Origin: Paracoccaceae bacterium
GTDB lineage: Bacteria; Pseudomonadota; Alphaproteobacteria; Rhodobacterales; Rhodobacteraceae
Reading direction: 5' to 3'
Length of the DNA: 5,788 nucleotides
Assembly: GCA_026982255.1 (NCBI GenBank)
Contig: JALSHL010000036.1
Span: 1-5,788, forward strand
In this document: positions 1-5,788 of the stretch, in pieces
Layout of the letters: every line of letters starts with the position of its first letter
How positions within the stretch are numbered: the first letter of the stretch is position 1
Translations under genes and position numbers: made by a program
Notes under the pieces: generated by a model
Databases searched by the model: none
What the model was told of the DNA's origin: nothing
The model's input: the letters and a program-made list of their open reading frames with translations, nothing else

Positions 1-21
1 GGGGACTGGCGGGGGGGGGTG

Positions 22-49
22 ACATCCACTAAACCGGTTTAGTGGATGT
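22..49. promoter_or_regulatory. Perfect 28-bp palindromic operator, LacI-family type
   Basis: The 28 bases read identically on both strands. The core is CACTAAACCGGTTTAGTG, centred on CCGG between 35 and 36. Even-length palindromes with a central CG are typical of LacI-family regulators, many of which control sugar uptake operons in alphaproteobacteria. A related copy lies at 134-161, and a leftward promoter lies between the two. The site would fall about 65 bases downstream of the predicted start of that transcript, a position suited to repression by roadblock or looping. It has no adjacent T-tract on either strand, so it does not look like a terminator. The symmetry is seen directly; the regulator family is inferred, and the regulator itself is not in the window. 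Confidence 0.72.
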
Positions 50-106
50 GTCGCACGCCGGATCGGGGGCGGTGCCTATGCGGGTGGAGGGGGTATTAAC
101 TGTGGT

Positions 107-135
107 ATTACAGCCTGTTATCCGAAATCGTTCAA
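107..135 (-). promoter_or_regulatory. Predicted sigma-70-type promoter firing leftward out of the window
   Basis: On the minus strand TTGAAC (130-135) is followed, after exactly 17 bases, by TGTAAT (107-112). The latter differs from TATAAT at one base, and the -35 box keeps TTGA. Transcription would start near position 100 and run off the left edge, leaving a leader of at least 100 bases in the window. The two palindromic operators bracket it. The operon to the right has already terminated at 171-202, so this promoter serves a gene to the left. An overlapping TAATAC (105-110) within a 12-base-period direct repeat of GGTATTA (92-98 and 104-110) could be an alternative -10 box. The prediction rests on sequence alone. 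Confidence 0.5.
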
Positions 136-161
136 AACCACTAAACCGGTTTTATAGATAT
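134..161. promoter_or_regulatory. Second, degenerate operator copy
   Basis: This site shares 15 consecutive bases with the first operator (138-152 match 26-40, CCACTAAACCGGTTT). Over 138-165 compared with 26-53, 24 of 28 bases agree. The left half is intact, but the right half has drifted: only 9 of the 14 palindromic pairs remain, including the central AAACCGGTTT. The centres of the two sites are 112 bases apart. This copy sits directly upstream of, and touches by two bases, the predicted -35 box of the leftward promoter. It is probably the weaker of a cooperating operator pair. Confidence 0.6.
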
Positions 162-170
162 GTCGGCCAC

Positions 171-202
171 AAAAAAACGGGCCGCGAAACCTCGCGACCC
201 GT
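171..202 (-). terminator. Intrinsic terminator of the GST-thiolase-FadJ operon
   Basis: The minus-strand RNA forms an 11-pair stem (202-192 with 187-177) closed by a GGUU loop and followed by seven U residues (177-171). It begins 16 bases after the FadJ-like stop codon. One pair is U.G in this orientation. On the plus strand the same position is a C.A mismatch and no U-tract follows, so the hairpin works in one direction only. It separates the beta-oxidation operon from the leftward promoter region. Confidence 0.88.
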
Positions 203-218
203 CAGGGTTCCGGTCCGG

Positions 219-2420
219 TCAGGCCGCTTTGGAGTCGGCACCAAACCGCCCATAGAAGCTCTCGCCCTTCTCGGCCATTTCGCGCAGCAGGGCAGGGGCC
301 TCGAACCGCGCGCCGTATTTCGCCTTCAGGTCATCGCAGATTTCCACGGCCCTGGCCGACCCCAGAATGTCCAGCCAGCTGAACGGCCCGCCCGACCACG
401 GCATGAAGCCCCAGCCGAGGATCGCGCCGACGTCGCCTTCGCGGATGTCCTCCAGCACGCCTTCTTCCAGCGCGCGCACGGCCTCCAGCGTCTGGATCAT
501 TGCCAGACGGTGCTTGATGTCCATGAAGTCGGGTTGCTCCGCCTTCGGCGGCCAGTTCTCGGCCAGACCTTCCCAGAGCAGCTGCCGCTTACCCTTTTCG
601 TCGTAGTTGTAGAATCCGGCCTTGGCCTTGCGTCCCAGACGGCCCTCGCCGAACAGCTTGAACAGCACCTCGTCGGCGCTGTCGTCATAGGCATCGCCCA
701 TGGCCGCTTTGGTTGCCTTGGCGATTTTCACGCCGAGGTCGATCGAGGTCTCGTCATTCAGCTGCAACGGCCCGAGCGGGAAGCCGAGCTGCTTGGCCGC
801 GTTCTCGATCATCACCGGCACGACGCCTTCGGAAACCATGCGCAGCCCCTCGTTGATATAGGGGATGATGCAGCGGTTGGCATAGAAGAAGCGCGCATCG
901 TTGACCACGATCGGCGTTTTGCGGATCTGGCGCACGAAATCCAGCGCCTTGGCCACGGCGCGCGGACCGGTTTCCTTGCCCTTGATGATTTCGACCAGCA
1001 GCATCTTGTCCACGGGGGAAAAGAAGTGGATGCCGATGAAGTCCTCGGGCCGCACGCTGGCCTTGGCCAGTTCGCTGATCGGCAGGGTAGAGGTGTTGGT
1101 GGCGAATACCGCCTCCTCGCCGAGTTGCGATTCCGCCTTGCGGGTCACTTCGGCCTTGATGCCGACGTCCTCGAACACCGCTTCCACGACCAGATCGGCG
1201 CCTTGCAGGGCCTCGTAGTCGGTGGTGGCCAGCACGCGGTCGGCGATCTCCTGCGCCTTTTCCGCCGTGACTTTCTTGCGCTGCACGCCTTTGGACAGGA
1301 TGTCCTCCACATGGGCTTTGCCCTTGTGGGCGGCCTCGTCGGTCCGGTCGATCAGCACCACCTGGATACCGGCCCGCGCGGCGACATAGGCGATGCCGGC
1401 CCCCATCATGCCGGCGCCGAGAATGCCGAGTTTCTTCACCGACTGGTCCGGCACATCGGGGCGCACCGCGCCTTTTTCCAGCGCCTGCTTGTTGATGAAC
1501 AGCGAGCGGATCATGGCGCTGGAACTGGGGTTCATCAGAACCTTGGTGAACCAGCGGGCCTCGATCTTCAGCGCCGTGTCGAAATCGACCAGCGCCCCTT
1601 CGTAGACCGCCGCCAGCAGCGCCTTGGCCGCCGGATAGACGCCCTGTGTTTTCGAATGCACCATGGCCGAGGCCCCGACGAAGGTCATGAAACCCGCCGG
1701 ATGGTAGGGCGCCCCGCCGGGCATTTTGTAGCCCTTCTTGTCCCACGGTTTGATGATGTCGTCATGGCTGGCGTTCAGCACCCAGTCTTTGGCCCGCTCG
1801 ATCAGTTCGTCGGCGGGGGCCACCTCGTCGATCACACCGGCGGCTTTCGACTTGGCCGGTGCCAGCATCTTGCCCTCCAGCAGCAGCGGCGAGGCGGCCA
1901 TGGCCCCCATCATTCGCACCAGCCGCGTGGTGCCGCCCGCGCCGGGGAAAATCCCGACGAGGATCTCCGGCAGGCCGATTTTGGCCTTGGGGTTATCGGC
2001 GACGAAACGGCGGTGGCAGGCAAGGCCGATTTCCGTGCCGATACCGGCAGCGGTGCCGGGCGAGGCCCAGGCCACCGGCTTGCCGCCCTTGTTGGTTTTC
2101 GGCTCCATACCCGCGCGCTCGATCTTGCGCAGGACGCGGTGGCCTTCCATGGTGAAGTTGAACAGCCCCTCGGCCGGATTTTCGCCCGCTTCCTCGCGGA
2201 TCGCGCCCAGCACGTTCAGGTCCATCCCCCCCGCGAAATCCTTTTTCGCCGAGGTGATGACGATGCCCTTGACCGCATCGTCGGCCAGTGCCCTGTCCAT
2301 CAGGGTGTCCAGCAGTTCGAAGCCCGCGCGGGACATGACGTTCATGCTTTTGCCCGGCACGTCCCATGTGATGAAGGCAACGCCGTCGGCATCCACGTTA
2401 TATTTGAAATCTTCGCTCAT
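219..2420 (-). CDS. fadJ: Bifunctional enoyl-CoA hydratase / 3-hydroxyacyl-CoA dehydrogenase (fatty acid oxidation complex alpha subunit)
   Basis: This 733-residue cytoplasmic enzyme hydrates trans-2-enoyl-CoA to L-3-hydroxyacyl-CoA and oxidises that to 3-ketoacyl-CoA with NAD+. The crotonase domain is at about residues 5-200, with oxyanion-hole segment FAGGMDL (62-68). Both expected catalytic glutamates are present: E130 in AGIGTE and E152 in GLPE, followed by PGAGG. The NAD-binding domain starts near 328 with GAGMMG (335-340) and D358 at the end of the second strand. The dehydrogenase catalytic pair is H465 (IGIHFFSP) and E477, with N442 in TNTS. Two C-terminal 3HCDH helical units follow, to about 720. 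Length and domain order are normal for FadB/FadJ. The N-terminal PGKSMN resembles FadJ more than FadB, so the symbol is approximate. The start is supported by AAGGAG, whose first two bases are the end of the thiolase TAA stop codon, giving an 11-base gap and probable translational coupling. It is the last gene before the terminator. Confidence 0.95.
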   Translation of the reverse strand: MSEDFKYNVDADGVAFITWDVPGKSMNVMSRAGFELLDTLMDRALADDAVKGIVITSAKKDFAGGMDLNVLGAIREEAGENPAEGLFNFTMEGHRVLRKIERAGMEPKTNKGGKPVAWASPGTAAGIGTEIGLACHRRFVADNPKAKIGLPEILVGIFPGAGGTTRLVRMMGAMAASPLLLEGKMLAPAKSKAAGVIDEVAPADELIERAKDWVLNASHDDIIKPWDKKGYKMPGGAPYHPAGFMTFVGASAMVHSKTQGVYPAAKALLAAVYEGALVDFDTALKIEARWFTKVLMNPSSSAMIRSLFINKQALEKGAVRPDVPDQSVKKLGILGAGMMGAGIAYVAARAGIQVVLIDRTDEAAHKGKAHVEDILSKGVQRKKVTAEKAQEIADRVLATTDYEALQGADLVVEAVFEDVGIKAEVTRKAESQLGEEAVFATNTSTLPISELAKASVRPEDFIGIHFFSPVDKMLLVEIIKGKETGPRAVAKALDFVRQIRKTPIVVNDARFFYANRCIIPYINEGLRMVSEGVVPVMIENAAKQLGFPLGPLQLNDETSIDLGVKIAKATKAAMGDAYDDSADEVLFKLFGEGRLGRKAKAGFYNYDEKGKRQLLWEGLAENWPPKAEQPDFMDIKHRLAMIQTLEAVRALEEGVLEDIREGDVGAILGWGFMPWSGGPFSWLDILGSARAVEICDDLKAKYGARFEAPALLREMAEKGESFYGRFGADSKAA

Positions 2421-2431
2421 GATCCCGCTCC

Positions 2432-3643
<1,212 letters not shown>

Positions 3644-3661
3644 CGTATCCTCCGTTGGAAA

Positions 3662-4297
3662 TCAGGCCCGGTCGGCTGGCGAGCCGGGCATCAGGTCATA
3701 AGGGTGTTTCCAGCCCGGTTGTGCCGCGATGCGGTCCAGCCAGGCGTCGATATTGGCGTAGTCTTTACGGTCGAACCCGAAAGGTTCGGGGTAATAGAGA
3801 TAGCCGCAACAGGCGGTATCGGCGGCCGAGATCGCCTCGCCCACTAGCCAGTCGCGCCCTGCAAGCGCGGTGTCCAGCGTGGCATAGGCCGATTTGAGCC
3901 GCCCCTGCATGAAGTCGATCACCGGCTGCGGGCGCTTGTCTTCGGGCAGGAAGTTCATCAGGAAACGGGTCATACCCGCCTGCGACGAGAGTTTGTGGTT
4001 GTCCCAGAATATCCAGCGCAGCACTTCCAGATGCTCGCGCTTGTCCCTGCCGCCGAGCTTGCCGGTCTGTTCGATGATGTATTCCTGGATGGCACCGGAT
4101 TGCGTCAGGGTGAAATCCCCGTCCACCAGCACCGGAACCTCGCCCATCACGTTCATCTCGCGGTATTCGTCGGTGCGTGTCGTGCCCTTGAAAAAATCCA
4201 CATAGACCGGTTCCCATTCCACGCCCGCAAGGGTCATGGTCAGCGCCGCCTTGTAGGCGTTGCCGGATTCTCCGAAACAATAAAGCTGCATCGTCAT
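3662..4297 (-). CDS. Glutathione S-transferase family protein
   Basis: This 211-residue soluble protein has the usual two-domain GST layout. The N-terminal thioredoxin fold (about 3-80) contains the possible catalytic serine region ESGNAYK (S11). It also has the cis-proline block GEVPVL (P55) and the glutathione-contacting TLTQSGAI (Q66, S67), where most family members have Glu-Ser. The all-helical C-terminal domain (about 90-205) includes the N-capping-box-like AISAADTACC. It is the first gene of the three-gene unit, 18 bases before the thiolase. The start has GGAGG (4304-4308) six bases upstream; an alternative Met at codon 3 is less well placed. Its link to beta-oxidation is unknown. Detoxifying reactive enoyl or peroxidised acyl products, or working on an unusual acyl substrate, are guesses. 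The substrate cannot be read from the sequence. Confidence 0.92.
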   Translation of the reverse strand: MTMQLYCFGESGNAYKAALTMTLAGVEWEPVYVDFFKGTTRTDEYREMNVMGEVPVLVDGDFTLTQSGAIQEYIIEQTGKLGGRDKREHLEVLRWIFWDNHKLSSQAGMTRFLMNFLPEDKRPQPVIDFMQGRLKSAYATLDTALAGRDWLVGEAISAADTACCGYLYYPEPFGFDRKDYANIDAWLDRIAAQPGWKHPYDLMPGSPADRA

Positions 4298-4431
4298 CTT
4301 GATCCTCCCCGGTTGCGCCTGTGTCCGGCGCCGTTTTCGAGTATTTTGGCAAAGAAGAAAGCCTTAACCCTTTCTTAACCAAGCGGCGGCATTGTGTCCC
4401 TGCGGTACAGGCTGGAGAGCCGATGGCCGTC
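4298..4431 (-). promoter_or_regulatory. Upstream region of the GST-thiolase-FadJ unit
   Basis: This is the non-coding interval between the preceding terminator and the GST start codon. It holds the ribosome binding site GGAGG (4304-4308), six bases from ATG, and a CtrA-type box at 4364-4379. I see no convincing -35/-10 pair. The best reading on the minus strand, TTAAGG then AATACT after 16 bases, matches the consensus poorly. A promoter must exist somewhere here if the upstream terminator works, because three genes follow in tight array. Confidence 0.45.
4364..4379. promoter_or_regulatory. CtrA-type box, TTAA-N7-TTAAC
   Basis: On the plus strand TTAACCCTTTCTTAAC is an exact match to the full CtrA binding consensus (TTAA, seven bases, TTAAC) known from Caulobacter and used in other alphaproteobacteria. 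It ends 67 bases upstream of the GST start codon, a sensible place to control the GST-thiolase-FadJ unit. The match is seen directly; binding is not shown. An AT-rich promoter element of another kind could look the same. Confidence 0.35.
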
Positions 4432-4486
4432 AAAGAAGAAGCCGCCCCTGTCATCCGAACCCTGTGGCAGGGGCGCGCTCTTTTTT
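4432..4486. terminator. Hairpin terminator after the acyl-CoA dehydrogenase, possibly bidirectional
   Basis: CGCCCCTG (4443-4450) pairs perfectly with CAGGGGCG (4468-4475). AGC (4440-4442) and GCT (4477-4479) extend the stem past a one-base bulge at 4476. The loop is 17 bases. The left flank is AAAGAAGA and the right flank is C then six T. The plus-strand transcript therefore has a U6 tail, and the minus-strand transcript has UUCUUCUUU. It lies 18 bases beyond the acyl-CoA dehydrogenase stop, so the minus-strand role is the expected one even though its U-tract is interrupted. CCCTG/CAGGG inside the loop region offers a competing small hairpin. Confidence 0.65.
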
Positions 4487-4504
4487 GCCTGAATATCCAT
4501 AGTG

Positions 4505-5665
4505 CTACAGATCCCTCGCGATCAGTTCCTTCATGATTTCGTTGGTGCCGCCGTAAATCCGCTGCACCCGCGCATCGGTCCACATTTCGGCGATCGGATA
4601 TTCCTGCATGTAACCGTAGCCGCCATGCAGTTGCAGGCATTCGTCCAGCACCTGGCATTGCAGGTCCGACAGCCAGTATTTGTTCATTGCTGCGGTTTCC
4701 ACGGTCAGCTCCCCGTTCAGGTGCGCGCTAATGCAGGCGTCAAGGAAGGTGCGGGCGACCACGGTGTTCGTTTTGGCCTCGGCCAGTTTGAAACGGGTGT
4801 TCTGGAATTGCGTCAGCGGGCCGCCGAAGGCCTCGCGTTCCTTGCAGTAGTCAATCGTCAGGGCCACGCCGCCCTCCATCGCGCCGACCGCGCCGCAGCC
4901 AATGATCAGCCGTTCCTGCGGAAGCTGCTGCATCATCTGGTAGAACCCCTGACCCTCCTCGGTGCCGAGCAGGTTTTCCGGCGGGATTTCCACGTTGTCG
5001 AAGAACAGTTCCGAGGTATCCGCCGCCTTCAGCCCGATCTTGTCGAGGTTGCGGCCACGGGTGAAGCCCTTGCCCTCGGCCTCGGCGGTTTCGACCATGA
5101 TCAGGGATACGCCTTTCGCCTTTTCGTTCGGGTCGGTCTTGCAGGCCACAAGGATCAGGTCAGCGTGCTGCCCGTTGGTGATGAAGGTTTTCGAGCCGCT
5201 CATGCGATAGACATTTCCGTCCATGATGGCGCGGGTCTTGATATTCTGCATGTCCGAGCCGCCCGAGGGTTCGGTCATCGCCAGCGCCGCCACCAGTTCG
5301 CCGGTGGCCATTTTCGGCAACCAGCGCTGTTTCTGTTCCTCGGTGCCGTATGCCAGAATGTAGTGGGCGACGATGCCGGAATGGATGCCGTTGCCCCAGC
5401 TGGCCAGATTGGCGCGCGCAGCCTCCATGATGATGACCGATTCATGGCCGAAATCACCACCCGCCCCGCCGTATTCCTCGGGGACGGAGGCGCAGAGCAG
5501 GCCGAGCGCGCCGGCCTCCTGCCATGTTTCGCGGTCCATCTCGCCCTGTTTGCGCCATTTTTCGAAACGGGGCGCCCATTTTTCGGCGATGAACCCGCGG
5601 GTCATTTCCTCGAGCATTTTATGCTCGTCTGTCATCCATCCGGATTCGAGATTGTGAAATGCCAT
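4505..5665 (-). CDS. Acyl-CoA dehydrogenase, long-chain/isovaleryl-type active site
   Basis: This 386-residue FAD enzyme introduces the trans-2 double bond into acyl-CoA, passing electrons to electron-transfer flavoprotein. The N-terminal helical domain is at about 10-125, the beta domain with signature AMTEPSGGSD (129-138) at about 126-230, and the C-terminal helical domain after that, ending YGGTNEIMKELIARDL. The C-terminal position that carries the catalytic glutamate in medium- and short-chain enzymes (YEGT) is glycine here (G372). A glutamate is instead present in LPQERL (E251), the location of the base in long-chain and isovaleryl-CoA dehydrogenases. Segments such as IHSGIVAHYI and LPQERLIIG resemble long-chain acyl-CoA dehydrogenase. 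Substrate is therefore probably long-chain or branched acyl-CoA, but this is inference. AGGGG (5673-5677) lies seven bases before ATG. The gene is 21 bases after the preceding dehydrogenase fragment, so the two are probably cotranscribed. Transcription probably stops at 4432-4486. Confidence 0.93.
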   Translation of the reverse strand: MAFHNLESGWMTDEHKMLEEMTRGFIAEKWAPRFEKWRKQGEMDRETWQEAGALGLLCASVPEEYGGAGGDFGHESVIIMEAARANLASWGNGIHSGIVAHYILAYGTEEQKQRWLPKMATGELVAALAMTEPSGGSDMQNIKTRAIMDGNVYRMSGSKTFITNGQHADLILVACKTDPNEKAKGVSLIMVETAEAEGKGFTRGRNLDKIGLKAADTSELFFDNVEIPPENLLGTEEGQGFYQMMQQLPQERLIIGCGAVGAMEGGVALTIDYCKEREAFGGPLTQFQNTRFKLAEAKTNTVVARTFLDACISAHLNGELTVETAAMNKYWLSDLQCQVLDECLQLHGGYGYMQEYPIAEMWTDARVQRIYGGTNEIMKELIARDL

Positions 5666-5686
5666 CGGTTCACCCCTGTTTACGGA

Positions 5687-5788
5687 CTAGAAATTTTCGG
5701 CCGCCAGCCCCATCACCGGATCCGCTCCGGTCTGGATGCGGGCAAGGCGAAGGGCGGTTTCCGGCAACGATCTAGCCATGTAGTAGCG
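5687..5788 (-). CDS. C-terminal end of a probable acyl-CoA dehydrogenase (large type with extra C-terminal domain), partial
   Basis: An open frame enters from the right edge and ends at TAG (5687-5689), giving 33 residues that begin RYYMARSLPETALRLARI and end GLAAENF. The pattern of Tyr-Met-Ala-Arg-x-Leu-Pro, an Ala-rich helix, then GADPVMGL and a terminal acidic-Asn-Phe resembles the tail of the roughly 590-residue acyl-CoA dehydrogenases with the acetyl-CoA dehydrogenase-like C-terminal domain, a group that includes DmdC. This is recalled family resemblance over a short stretch. The coding call is helped by the 21-base gap to the next gene, which has its own ribosome binding site. The start lies outside the window. 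Confidence 0.58.
   Translation of the reverse strand, partial: RYYMARSLPETALRLARIQTGADPVMGLAAENF

Noticed and set aside
22..49. Palindrome read as a rho-independent terminator
   Set aside because: It could fold into a 12-pair stem with a CCGG loop, but neither strand has a following T-tract. The operon terminator is already present at 171-202, and a second related site points to an operator pair.
754..1746. 330-codon minus-strand frame inside the FadJ-like gene
   Set aside because: It is an out-of-frame shadow of the true gene, Gly/Arg-rich with no domain. The FadJ frame is unbroken across it, so there is no frameshift to explain.
4421..4500. Short plus-strand gene ending at the U6 tract
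   Set aside because: Plus-strand frames here are short, lack a ribosome binding site and overlap the hairpin stem. No protein motif is visible.
3765..4658. 297-codon minus-strand frame spanning the GST and the intergenic region
   Set aside because: It overlaps the acyl-CoA dehydrogenase end, the hairpin and most of the GST in another frame. The GST frame has the family motifs and a strong ribosome binding site.

Overview
The window is high-GC DNA with closely packed genes, all on the minus strand. It looks like a chromosomal fatty-acid beta-oxidation locus from an alphaproteobacterium, most likely Rhodobacterales (roseobacter-type). That assignment rests on the residue style of the beta-oxidation proteins, strong GGAGG-type ribosome binding sites, LacI-type operators and a CtrA-like box. 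It is inference from pattern recognition, not from a database search.

Layout in the direction of transcription, right to left. The right edge (5687-5788) holds the last 33 codons of an upstream gene, probably an acyl-CoA dehydrogenase of the large type with an extra C-terminal domain. After 21 bases comes a complete acyl-CoA dehydrogenase of the long-chain/isovaleryl type (4505-5665). A hairpin terminator with A/T-rich flanks on both sides (4432-4486) follows, inside a 207-base intergenic region that also contains a perfect TTAA-N7-TTAAC (CtrA-type) box. A tight three-gene unit then starts: a glutathione S-transferase family protein (3662-4297), a thiolase (2432-3643) and a bifunctional enoyl-CoA hydratase/3-hydroxyacyl-CoA dehydrogenase (219-2420). 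The gaps are 18 and 11 bases, each gene has a good ribosome binding site, and the unit ends in a clear intrinsic terminator (171-202).

Together these genes supply every step of a beta-oxidation turn: acyl-CoA dehydrogenation, enoyl-CoA hydration, 3-hydroxyacyl-CoA oxidation and thiolytic cleavage. The glutathione S-transferase is the unexplained passenger.

The leftmost 170 bases are a separate regulatory region. A perfect 28-base palindrome and a degenerate copy 112 bases away flank a good sigma-70-like promoter pointing left, out of the window. Their form is that of LacI-family operators, so a sugar-related operon or its regulator probably begins just beyond the left edge. No RNA gene, CRISPR array, insertion sequence or prophage element is visible. 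The core is ordinary metabolism. The less ordinary signals are the operator pair, the CtrA-type box, the G9 tract and the GST placement.
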